Shown here: positions 1 through 6,842 of the stretch, one piece after another
How the letters are laid out: each line of letters opens with the position of its first letter
Position numbering within the stretch: the first letter of the stretch is position 1
Notes under the pieces: generated by a model
What the model was told of the DNA's origin: nothing
Database searches by the model: none
The model's input: only the letters and a program-made list of their open reading frames with translations
Program-made: the position numbers and the translations under genes
Source: a virus
IMG/VR virus record: IMGVR_UViG_3300034111_000735
Coordinates: 1-32,239 of that record
DNA length: 32,239 bases
Strand: one strand, 5' to 3'

Positions 1-16
1 TTAGCGGTACCGCTAA
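1..16. repeat. 16-bp perfect palindrome at the window edge
   Basis: TTAGCGGTACCGCTAA is its own reverse complement and contains a KpnI-type GGTACC core. It lies inside the fibre coding sequence and recurs at 31896-31911. The window begins exactly on its first base. It may be a coding coincidence, or a point where assembly stopped. Confidence 0.8.
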
Positions 17-344
17 AATTATTTGTTAAAATTACGGAATTACTTGCCCTAATATATCCACGGAAATTTAATGCTTCAAACCCAATAAACACCCAATTGT
101 TTGTCGTGCCATCGCTTAAATTTAATCTAAATGCAACTAATGGGTCAATTGGTTTGTTAAATTGTGCAAACAAAGTACCCTCCGTCTGCCCAATCAAACT
201 ACTTATCCCCGTCTTAAAACAAGCATCCGCAACCCTTGTGGCACTTGCTGAGGTTGTTGGTATGTAGGATGTGGCATATGATGAATTGGCTTCAAGTTGC
301 AACCCATAAAACAAAATACTCTTTGCCGTTCCGCTTGATGAATT
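1..344. repeat. Left copy of inexact terminal direct repeat (fibre lectin domain)
   Basis: This block aligns without gaps to 31896-32239. I count 17 mismatches in 344 positions (67, 73, 90, 104, 136-138, 140, 143, 144, 177, 198-200, 204, 207, 217). Positions 1-66 and 218-344 are identical. The block encodes part of a LamG-like domain in the fibre gene, so it is either the overlap of a circular contig with strain variation or a true paralogous repeat. Confidence 0.95.
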
Positions 345-1373
345 AATAACACCCGCAACAATGCCCGAGCCGACACTTGCCCCAAATGTTTGTGTAAATG
401 TAAATCGTTGCCACTCGGTTGTAACTGTTAAATCACTTGAATAATAATCTGCGATATTGGCGTGTGTACATTTCAATCTAAATTGTTGTGTACCGCTTGT
501 AACTTTTGCGTAAACGCTGACTGTGTGCGTTTGACTTTCATAAGTTCCTCCAACTGGTTCCTCCAATCTTGCGGTTGCATTTGCATCAAAACTTAAAAGG
601 TCTGCATTTTGCGTTCCATCGGGTGAAATTGCACTATTGCCCGTAACTGTTAAATCATAAGTATTCCAATAAGCATTGTCTAACTCTTGGCTATAATTTA
701 ACAAATTCGTACTCTGTTTCTCCAACAACAAACTCGGACACCCCCCGCCCCCATTTTGGTAGGTTAGGCGTGGTACATTTAAGCGGTCGGTTGTGGGGAA
801 ATAGGGTTTGGCGGTTGAGCCAATGTTTAGTTGTGCGCCCCACGCCAAAACTGCGGACGCTTGCCCGCTTGTATTTCTTTTGATTGCAATTGCTACACAA
901 TTATTTGCGTTTACTTCAAACCTTTGCCAATCGCCCGTCAAAGTGACATCATAATTTGCAGTCCCTGAAAGTTCTAAAGTAATTGTTTTGCCTATGTTTG
1001 TACTTTCGCCTTTTAAGTAAACAGAGAATATTGCAATTGGATTTGATGCAATGAAATTATATATCGCTTGTCCCGTACCTGAATAATTCAAGCGGTCTGC
1101 CGTTGTTGTTCCGTTTGGCGCGGTTGCTACATTGGAATCAACAGAAGCCCCTACATCTTTTGCCCAATATGCGTTTGAAAAATCCTCGCTATACTGCAAC
1201 AAATTCCACGGCGTAACCTCAACCAATCCCGCCGAATTTACTCGCGTTCCGTTGGATGCACGGGTGAATGACAAATCGCCGCTGCCGTCAGTAGGTACAG
1301 GAGAATAGACTACATCTTCTTTGTATCCGCTAGGAATCATCACTAGCGATGCTTGACTCAATAGATTGCTCAT
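1..1373 (-). CDS. Receptor-binding tail fibre, N-terminal part (runs off the left edge)
   Basis: The reading frame opens with ATG at 1373 and stays open to base 1 (457 codons). The N-terminus has the phage fibre motif LSFTRASNGTRVNSAGLVE (about residues 34-52). Two tandem carbohydrate-binding-like repeats follow, each beginning NLLxYS and containing a W and a D-G-T...AD-L segment (about residues 57-190 and 223-365). A LamG/concanavalin-like segment starts near residue 385 (SLIGQTEGTLFAQF). The likely role is host surface glycan recognition at the tail tip. The start overlaps the upstream 48-codon gene by ATGA. If the window is circular, the gene continues in frame at 31895-31667 to give a 533-residue protein. 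Base and codon use differ from the neighbouring tail genes, suggesting exchange. Confidence 0.8.
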   Translation of the reverse strand, partial: MSNLLSQASLVMIPSGYKEDVVYSPVPTDGSGDLSFTRASNGTRVNSAGLVEVTPWNLLQYSEDFSNAYWAKDVGASVDSNVATAPNGTTTADRLNYSGTGQAIYNFIASNPIAIFSVYLKGESTNIGKTITLELSGTANYDVTLTGDWQRFEVNANNCVAIAIKRNTSGQASAVLAWGAQLNIGSTAKPYFPTTDRLNVPRLTYQNGGGGCPSLLLEKQSTNLLNYSQELDNAYWNTYDLTVTGNSAISPDGTQNADLLSFDANATARLEEPVGGTYESQTHTVSVYAKVTSGTQQFRLKCTHANIADYYSSDLTVTTEWQRFTFTQTFGASVGSGIVAGVINSSSGTAKSILFYGLQLEANSSYATSYIPTTSASATRVADACFKTGISSLIGQTEGTLFAQFNKPIDPLVAFRLNLSDGTTNNWVFIGFEALNFRGYIRASNSVILTNNFSGTA

Positions 1374-1516
1374 AAGTTATTTAATTTACGCAATAGACAA
1401 GAGATACCTTCGTAGTAGCCACCATCGAGAGTGACGCGAGACTTGTACGATTTTACGATATCCCAACCTTGACCCTTGTATAGACGGCTTCGAGTGCCAA
1501 TTCCTACGCCTATCAT
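1370..1516 (-). CDS. Small conserved-looking protein upstream of the fibre (48 aa)
   Basis: ATG at 1516, TGA at 1370-1372. The product starts MIGVGIGTRSRLYKG and contains a DGGYYEG segment followed by a Cys. It sits between two virion-type genes, starts 4 bp after the previous stop, and overlaps the fibre start by ATGA, which supports it as real. I cannot name a function. A small virion or fibre-attachment protein is plausible from position only. Confidence 0.6.
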   Translation of the reverse strand: MIGVGIGTRSRLYKGQGWDIVKSYKSRVTLDGGYYEGISCLLRKLNNL

Positions 1517-1520
1517 TTGT

Positions 1521-1781
1521 TTAGTAGCCGATTACAGAGCCAGAAGATATCACAAAGCCTGTGATTTTTGACGCGCCACCTGCAGGTAGATACGCACCTT
1601 GTTGAAGAGTAACGCCACTCAAACCACGAGCAGAAAGTACGTTTGTACCATCGACAGAGAATGAAGTGAAAATCGTGTCTTCTTGTACTACTAGTGTGCT
1701 ATATGCTACACTTGTCACGGTTGATGCGCTATGGTATTTGAAACCATCGCCACCTGCCATAATGCTTGTTGAATTGCTCAT
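1521..1781 (-). CDS. Small Gly/Ser/Thr-rich virion-like protein (86 aa)
   Basis: The start is taken as ATG at 1781 because it overlaps the preceding stop as ATGA. A longer frame to 1820 would run into the upstream gene. The product (MSNSTSIMAGGDGFKYHSA...) is beta-rich in appearance, with many Ser, Thr, Gly and Val residues and no Cys, ending GSVIGY. Composition and position between tail tube-like and fibre genes suggest a small structural or decoration protein. I do not recognise a named family. Confidence 0.65.
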   Translation of the reverse strand: MSNSTSIMAGGDGFKYHSASTVTSVAYSTLVVQEDTIFTSFSVDGTNVLSARGLSGVTLQQGAYLPAGGASKITGFVISSGSVIGY

Positions 1782-2023
1782 ATATTTTTGCTTAGATTGT
1801 AGAGTTTGTTCTTTATACAAATAGCACTTTCTAGATAAGTGACTCTTTTTAAATATGCGTAGTAGATTGGTAGATAATCGTAGTATCCTTCTTGAGGTAC
1901 ATCGTATTGTTTTGAGTCAAGACTAGGTACATACGTTTCGTTGTTTACTACTACTTCATTCTCTTTTGATACAAGAGTAGGTACATACGTCTTTGAGATT
2001 GTGACGACGTTATGTTGGTTCAT
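1778..2023 (-). CDS. Hypothetical protein with internal ETYVPSLDSK-type repeat (81 aa)
   Basis: The N-terminal half holds two near-identical units, KTYVPTLVSKENEV and ETYVPSLDSKQYDV. A Tyr-rich stretch (YYDYLPIYYAYLKR) follows. The start overlaps the end of the 113-aa gene by 14 nt and the stop overlaps the next start as ATGA. It probably belongs to the virion gene group. The function is unknown to me. Confidence 0.65.
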   Translation of the reverse strand: MNQHNVVTISKTYVPTLVSKENEVVVNNETYVPSLDSKQYDVPQEGYYDYLPIYYAYLKRVTYLESAICIKNKLYNLSKNI

Positions 2024-2351
2024 AGAAGACTTCCAATAGTTGCACTTCGTTGACTTTTAAAATGCCACTCTCGACGAGTTCGTCCGCAAGATTGGGGTTC
2101 GTATTCACTGCGCTTGTTTGAGCGTATACTTTGTATTCGTATTCTCCTGTGTAGAAATCGTAATCGCTCTCGTCTATTTGAAATTGATTGTATCTCTCTT
2201 TGTGAATACTTACGTCGTTGAGAATGAAATTTGTGATAGTGTCCGTTAATCTATGGTGAACCGAGAATAAGTACTTCGCATTTGATATCGTTGTTTTTTC
2301 ACTCAACGTCAAATACCAATACTTCGTTTGATTTTTTTCAATTACTAGCAC
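2010..2351 (-). CDS. Hypothetical virion-associated protein (113 aa, GTG start)
   Basis: The frame opens at GTG 2351 (MLVIEKNQTKYWYLTLSEK) just downstream of the strong terminator at 2384-2409. No ATG is suitably placed upstream. The sequence alternates beta-like segments with acidic loops (IDESDYDFYTGEYEYKVY) and ends LLEVFYEPT. Proteins of this size and pattern are common between tail tube and fibre genes in Bacteroidetes phages, so I infer a structural role. The family is not identified. Confidence 0.65.
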   Translation of the reverse strand: MLVIEKNQTKYWYLTLSEKTTISNAKYLFSVHHRLTDTITNFILNDVSIHKERYNQFQIDESDYDFYTGEYEYKVYAQTSAVNTNPNLADELVESGILKVNEVQLLEVFYEPT

Positions 2352-2383
2352 GTAAGTAAATAGCGACGAGTTTGATATGTAAC

Positions 2384-2409
2384 AAAAAAGGGAGAGCCGA
2401 AGCCCTCCC
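2384..2409 (-). terminator. Intrinsic terminator after the tail tube-like gene
   Basis: On the minus strand GGGAGGGC, loop TTCG, GCTCTCCC (one G-T pair) forms an 8-bp stem closed by a UUCG tetraloop and followed by TTTTTT. It lies in the 103-bp gap between the 168-aa and 113-aa genes and would end the long structural transcript. Confidence 0.9.
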
Positions 2410-2454
2410 CAATTTTTAAACTAATATGAAATCAAGAACAATTACAAATATACG

Positions 2455-2961
2455 TTAAATTCCTAACGCAGTCACTACGCTAGATTGTAATTTGTAAGGT
2501 GCTTCTGCTTCAATTGCTGACAAAGTCACTTCGTAACCATTTGAATCACCCATAGCAGTTCCGCTATTCGCAACCATTGCAGTCACATCGCATCCGTATT
2601 CGTTACCTACTAACCAATACGCATCGTTGTTGTCACGTACAATAGTGTAAGTGCGACCTTGAGCGAGAAGTTTCATCTCGTTGCGTTTGCTAGTAGACAA
2701 GCGACGCAATTTGAATGCTACGTCACATTGATTGAAAGTAGTACCATTCTCGACGCTCACGTTTGTAGTGTTAGTCAAAGAACCTGTACCTTTTGGCAAT
2801 TCATAGTCATAAACATCACCACTTACGACGGTGGTTGCAGTAACTTCGCCACTCGCAATAGTGAATTTTGAAGCAGTCCACGAGATTAAGTGGATGCTCT
2901 TAATGCCTCCGATTGCATCTTTGCAATCTAGAGCGAAACCTTGAGTGAGAAGACAAGCCAT
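2455..2961 (-). CDS. Tail tube-like major tail protein (168 aa)
   Basis: The product begins MACLLTQGFALDCKDAIGGIK and is a compact beta-rich protein with few charged clusters. The N-terminal pattern (two Cys around a DCKD...GGIK motif) is one I associate with a structural protein found next to capsid genes in Bacteroidetes siphoviruses. Its place directly after the major capsid gene, and the terminator that follows, fit an abundant virion protein. Tail tube is the most likely role; a decoration or other structural protein is the alternative. Confidence 0.6.
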   Translation of the reverse strand: MACLLTQGFALDCKDAIGGIKSIHLISWTASKFTIASGEVTATTVVSGDVYDYELPKGTGSLTNTTNVSVENGTTFNQCDVAFKLRRLSTSKRNEMKLLAQGRTYTIVRDNNDAYWLVGNEYGCDVTAMVANSGTAMGDSNGYEVTLSAIEAEAPYKLQSSVVTALGI

Positions 2962-2974
2962 TGTTTATGTTAGA

Positions 2975-3904
2975 TTAGAGGGTGAAATATACAACTTCTG
3001 CAGGGTAAGCAACTTGAACACCATACTTAAAAGTAGTACGGAAACGAACCTCGTCGTTGTCCTCAGAGTACCACAATTTGTATGATTCTTCTTCGTTAGC
3101 CAAATCAGTACCTACAAAGAAGTTGCTCAAAGAACCAGCAACGATTTTGCTAGTACCACTCAAACCACCTACAGCAATCAACTTCATATTTGTGCCGGGG
3201 TAAATCATTTCCATCGCTTCGCTTGCGTCTACTGCGTAGTGGAACAAGTTAGCGTTCTTCAAGTTAACCAACATCAATTTGAAAGCATCAACACCGATGA
3301 AGCAAACCAAGTCACTCTTAGTAGCAACACGAGCAGGAATGTTCGCATAAACTTGGTCTAAGATATCGTCGATGTTTGCGCTAGTGATTGAAGTGAAAGC
3401 AGTTGGGGCAGAGTTAGCCAATGTTGGAGAAGCACCAGAGATGATTTTGTTGAAACCATCGAAGCGATTCAAGTTAGGGTTTCCACTAGTAGTGTCACCT
3501 TGCCACATAGCAATCTCGATGTTCTCAGCAATAACTGCAGATTTCTCACCTCCGATTTGCTCTTCAAAAGGAATCATAGTAGGAGAACCAGCCATGATTT
3601 GAGTTTGCATCCACTTTGCTTCAAGAGTCTTAGGACACAAAGTCTCTTCAACTTTAACAGCACCTACGGTGATGTTTCTTTGAGTGAAAGTAGTAGCACC
3701 ACTTGGATTGTAACCACAGCCATCGGCTTGGAAGAAAACGGTAGAAGCCAACAAGTTCAAAGAAGCAGATGACTTAACACCTACTTGTACTTGACCGGCG
3801 CTTTGCAAGGTTGATGCGGTTTTAGAACCGAACAACGCTTTTACCAACAAGTCAGTTGACTGCTCATTGGTGTAATTGTTCAAGGAAGATACAACGAATG
3901 ACAT
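2975..3904 (-). CDS. Major capsid protein, HK97-fold type (309 aa)
   Basis: A 309-residue protein without long coiled coils or membrane segments, lying directly downstream of a protease-like and a scaffold-like gene, which is the classic maturation cassette. Visible segments typical of phage coat proteins include EEQIGGEKSAVIAENIE, then an NLNRFDGF region and the C-terminal KYGVQVAYPAEVVYF strand. The lack of a long N-terminal delta domain agrees with a separate scaffold gene. Fold assignment is from context and length rather than from a diagnostic motif. Confidence 0.75.
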   Translation of the reverse strand: MSFVVSSLNNYTNEQSTDLLVKALFGSKTASTLQSAGQVQVGVKSSASLNLLASTVFFQADGCGYNPSGATTFTQRNITVGAVKVEETLCPKTLEAKWMQTQIMAGSPTMIPFEEQIGGEKSAVIAENIEIAMWQGDTTSGNPNLNRFDGFNKIISGASPTLANSAPTAFTSITSANIDDILDQVYANIPARVATKSDLVCFIGVDAFKLMLVNLKNANLFHYAVDASEAMEMIYPGTNMKLIAVGGLSGTSKIVAGSLSNFFVGTDLANEEESYKLWYSEDNDEVRFRTTFKYGVQVAYPAEVVYFTL

Positions 3905-3929
3905 AGTATTTTTTTGTTTTTTATTTGGT

Positions 3930-4481
3930 TTATTTCTTTAATGCGTTTGCAAATTTCTTCAAGTTCTCGAATTGAGACTCAACTTTGCTAGGGGTGTGAG
4001 GCTTCAAAGTAGGCTCGTCGCTAGGTAAGTCAATCATTTTCTCAACCAACTCTACTACTTTAGACATAGCCTCTTTGTGAGATACTCTCTCGCTTACAAG
4101 AGACTCGATAGAAGCAGTCAATTGAGCAATCTTAGACTCAAGACTTTCTACTACTTCGTTGAAGTGAGATACGGTAGCGAACTCTTCTGCTTCAACAGAG
4201 ATTTCTACTTCGGGGGTTTCCATTTCTGGCTTAACGATTTCAGTCACAACGCCATCAAGAGTAGTTACAAGAGTACCATCTTCAATTTCGTGTGTTGCGT
4301 CGGGTGCAAGAATATCGCCCTCAGCAGTCTCTACCATTACGATAGTACCTACTGACAACTCACCTTCCCATTTTACGATAGTACCATCTTTCAACATTGC
4401 TGTCTCGAAAGCGATACTTTTTTCTTCTTCAAATCCCAACAAAGTGCGGACTTGTTTTAGAGTTTCTTTTGCGTTCATCAT
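3930..4481 (-). CDS. Scaffold-like capsid assembly protein (183 aa)
   Basis: The start is placed at the ATGATG around 4478-4481. The longer frame to 4538 would overlap the protease gene for no reason. The N-terminal half carries a repeat-like beta domain with DGTIVKWEG, ATHEIEDGTLVTTLDG and similar turns. The second half is a predicted coiled coil rich in Glu, Ser and Leu (residues about 110-165), ending in a basic KKFANALKK tail. A coiled coil plus basic tail between protease and capsid genes fits an internal scaffold that is removed during maturation. This is inference from architecture and position. Confidence 0.6.
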   Translation of the reverse strand: MMNAKETLKQVRTLLGFEEEKSIAFETAMLKDGTIVKWEGELSVGTIVMVETAEGDILAPDATHEIEDGTLVTTLDGVVTEIVKPEMETPEVEISVEAEEFATVSHFNEVVESLESKIAQLTASIESLVSERVSHKEAMSKVVELVEKMIDLPSDEPTLKPHTPSKVESQFENLKKFANALKK

Positions 4482-4515
4482 AGTAAAATATATTTTGTTG
4501 TTTAGTGTTGCAATT

Positions 4516-5106
4516 TTATTGACCATTCCATTGAGCAAGAACGCGCTTCAATTCTTCGATGACTTTCATCTCTTCGTCTACTTCGCTTACAAAGTCAAAG
4601 ACTCCTTCGACGGAGAAACCCTTGAACTCGCCTGCTTTTACTTTTGCCCATACATCGTCGTTGTCTATTAAGTAAGACACAAACCACGAACCATCTGCTA
4701 CGTCTTCGTAACCTTTAGGAGGCATCACACCTCTCTCTCTATCTACGATGTAAGACTCGAACAAAGACACACCTTCTTCGATTGGAGTCTTGTGATGAGC
4801 GTTGACACTATCATACTTGTTTGAACGCGCCCACTTCTTCGCTATCTTAAAAATAGAATCCGCATCAAAGACAACATAGTATTCACCACGAACAGCATCG
4901 CGTCGATAGATAGGCATATCAGCAACCATAGCAACTCCCGAAACAATTCTTTTTTCTTCATCTTGAATCGTAAACTTTTGAGTGTTGTTAAAGGCTTGAA
5001 AATCTCTTTCGACTGCGGGTGCTTCAACAAGAGACACAAAGTCGATGCCAGTTTCTTCGTCAAACTCGTTGATGTCTAGTCGATAGATTGGTAGATTCAT
5101 ACTCAT
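4516..5106 (-). CDS. XkdF-like putative prohead protease (196 aa)
   Basis: The product contains the pattern of the XkdF-like phage serine protease family: GEYYVVFDADSIFKIAKKW, then VNAHHKTPIEEGVSLFES, YIVDRERG, DGSWFVSYLIDND and GEFKGFSVEGVFDF. The candidate catalytic residues are the His pair near residue 103 and the Ser of GFSVEG, by analogy with prohead proteases. It lies immediately upstream of the scaffold-like and capsid genes, which it would process. The C-terminus is acidic and helical. Confidence 0.75.
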   Translation of the reverse strand: MSMNLPIYRLDINEFDEETGIDFVSLVEAPAVERDFQAFNNTQKFTIQDEEKRIVSGVAMVADMPIYRRDAVRGEYYVVFDADSIFKIAKKWARSNKYDSVNAHHKTPIEEGVSLFESYIVDRERGVMPPKGYEDVADGSWFVSYLIDNDDVWAKVKAGEFKGFSVEGVFDFVSEVDEEMKVIEELKRVLAQWNGQ

Positions 5107-5115
5107 AAATAGCGT

Positions 5116-6840
5116 TTATTTGACTATAGATACTTTTTTGTTGTTAGATACTCGTTGTTGTGTACGAGTGATGTCACCTTCTAGAACGTATACGCGTTGT
5201 TGTTGAGTGAGTTGCTCGTTCCCTCCTTGTTGCAATAGAGACGAAGTTGTTTGAGGTGCGCTCATTTGAGGTATTCCTCCACCACTTTGTTGAGATGCTT
5301 GTTGAGAATTGAACTTTGTCGCTTTGAGTTTTGCTACTTGAGCGAGACCGAAAGCACCTGCGAGACCTGCTTGTATGTAAGGGTATGCAGGAATGAAAGC
5401 CGTGATAGGTGAATCTTGAGCAGTCTTGTACGCGTTTTGTACACCTTCAATAGTTGACATTATAGTCGACGCAATCTTCATCGCTTTCGAGAAATTGAAC
5501 GCTCTCTTTTGTGACTCTTCGTCTTGACGTGCGAATGCGTTTGCCAGTTCTGCGCTTACATCAAAGAAGTCTTTTGCGAGTTGAATCAATTCACTATTGT
5601 ACGCGTTTAGTGCAATACGATACTTATCTTGATTGCTGTATTTCTGACGATACACACCTTCGTCTATCTTGACAAGATTTGCGCCTAGATTTTTTTCAAG
5701 ATTCTCTTTTGTCGTGATACCCTTACGAACATTTTCTAAATCTTTAGTGATTAAGACTTGACGTTTATAGTTGTATATGTTCTCAAGTACTAGAAGTGCT
5801 TCTTGATTTTGTGCGTATTGTTGGCGAGCATTTGCATACCATTGTTGAATTGCTAGTATCTCTTTGTTTGCTTCGTCTGCTTGAAGCATTCTCAACTCTT
5901 GAGTCAACGAGCGTACTTCGTTTCTTCTCTCTTTTGCTCTATCGCTTGCTTCTTTTGCTCTATCTGCGTTGTACTTCTTCTCGTCTTCTGCAAGAATGGC
6001 GAGAGCGTTCTTTGAATCTAGAATGATTTTGCCCCATTCTTTCTCCTTGTTCTTGCCATAGTTCTTACGTGCTTGAGCGAGTTCGTTCTCAAGTTTCTCA
6101 CGTTGCTTGATAAAAGCACCTACTTCGTTGCCTCGTGCTTTTAGAAGCGCAATCTCCCTGTCTAGTTGCTCGTTGTTCTTCTCTGTTGCTTTGTTGTATT
6201 TCTCCAACGCTCTCTCACTTGCGCTAGTGATACCTACGAAGTCTGTGAATTGTTGTACTAGACCACCGATGAAGTTTGCAAATGTCTTCAAGCCGGGAAT
6301 CAAAGACATCACCGCATTCTTAATCTTGTCAAAGTTTGCAATGACGATAGGTAGAATAATGAGCAAGCCACCAAACGCAAGAGAAGTCATTTGACCTAGA
6401 TTCTTGAACGCTTGAATCACCGTGCCTTTGATGTTCTTTGCAATCGCGGTGAATTGTTGTTGTATTTTGCCAAGTCCTTCTAGCCCGTCAGCAAGAGCCA
6501 TCGCGCCTTGAAGTTTGACCATCGTCTTTTGTAGGTCTTCACTCTCGCTACCAAAGAGAGCCATTGCACCTTGCGCCGCTTGAAAGCCACGAGCAACACC
6601 TTGAACGATTGTTTGTACTTGAGCGAACTTGTCGGGATTGACTGCAGACACACGGTCATTGAAGTCCTCCATTCTATCGCGAAGTTGTGCAAGTCTCTTC
6701 TCGGCTTCTACTGCTTCGGGCGAAAACTCACCAAAAGCGCGAACCGCTTCTTGTGCTTCTATTGTTGCTTGACGAATCTCGCCTTTAAAGCCTTTGAGGT
6801 TCGATTTGACTTCGAGTTCTACCGTTGATTTTATTGCCAT
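5116..6840 (-). CDS. Tail tape measure protein (574 aa)
   Basis: Long, Ala/Gln/Lys-rich and largely helical, with coiled-coil blocks around residues 60-80 and 225-400. A hydrophobic segment (LAFGGLLIILPIVIANF) lies near residues 155-171, as in most tape measures, with a second hydrophobic stretch near 470-500. The C-terminus is Gln-rich (QQASQQSGGG, QQGGNEQLTQQQ). It would set tail length, roughly 80-90 nm if the usual 1.5 Å per residue holds. It lies after the tail tip genes rather than before them, which is unusual. Confidence 0.85.
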   Translation of the reverse strand: MAIKSTVELEVKSNLKGFKGEIRQATIEAQEAVRAFGEFSPEAVEAEKRLAQLRDRMEDFNDRVSAVNPDKFAQVQTIVQGVARGFQAAQGAMALFGSESEDLQKTMVKLQGAMALADGLEGLGKIQQQFTAIAKNIKGTVIQAFKNLGQMTSLAFGGLLIILPIVIANFDKIKNAVMSLIPGLKTFANFIGGLVQQFTDFVGITSASERALEKYNKATEKNNEQLDREIALLKARGNEVGAFIKQREKLENELAQARKNYGKNKEKEWGKIILDSKNALAILAEDEKKYNADRAKEASDRAKERRNEVRSLTQELRMLQADEANKEILAIQQWYANARQQYAQNQEALLVLENIYNYKRQVLITKDLENVRKGITTKENLEKNLGANLVKIDEGVYRQKYSNQDKYRIALNAYNSELIQLAKDFFDVSAELANAFARQDEESQKRAFNFSKAMKIASTIMSTIEGVQNAYKTAQDSPITAFIPAYPYIQAGLAGAFGLAQVAKLKATKFNSQQASQQSGGGIPQMSAPQTTSSLLQQGGNEQLTQQQRVYVLEGDITRTQQRVSNNKKVSIVK

Positions 6841-6842
6841 TT

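Noticed and set aside
203-900. ORFs at 203-385 (plus) and 691-900 (minus)
   Set aside because: Both are out-of-frame shadows of the open fibre reading frame that covers 1-1373.
5796-6026. Plus-strand ORFs rich in Leu, Ser and Cys across the window
   Set aside because: They mirror conserved minus-strand genes such as the tape measure, have no plausible starts or neighbours and show the composition expected of antisense frames.
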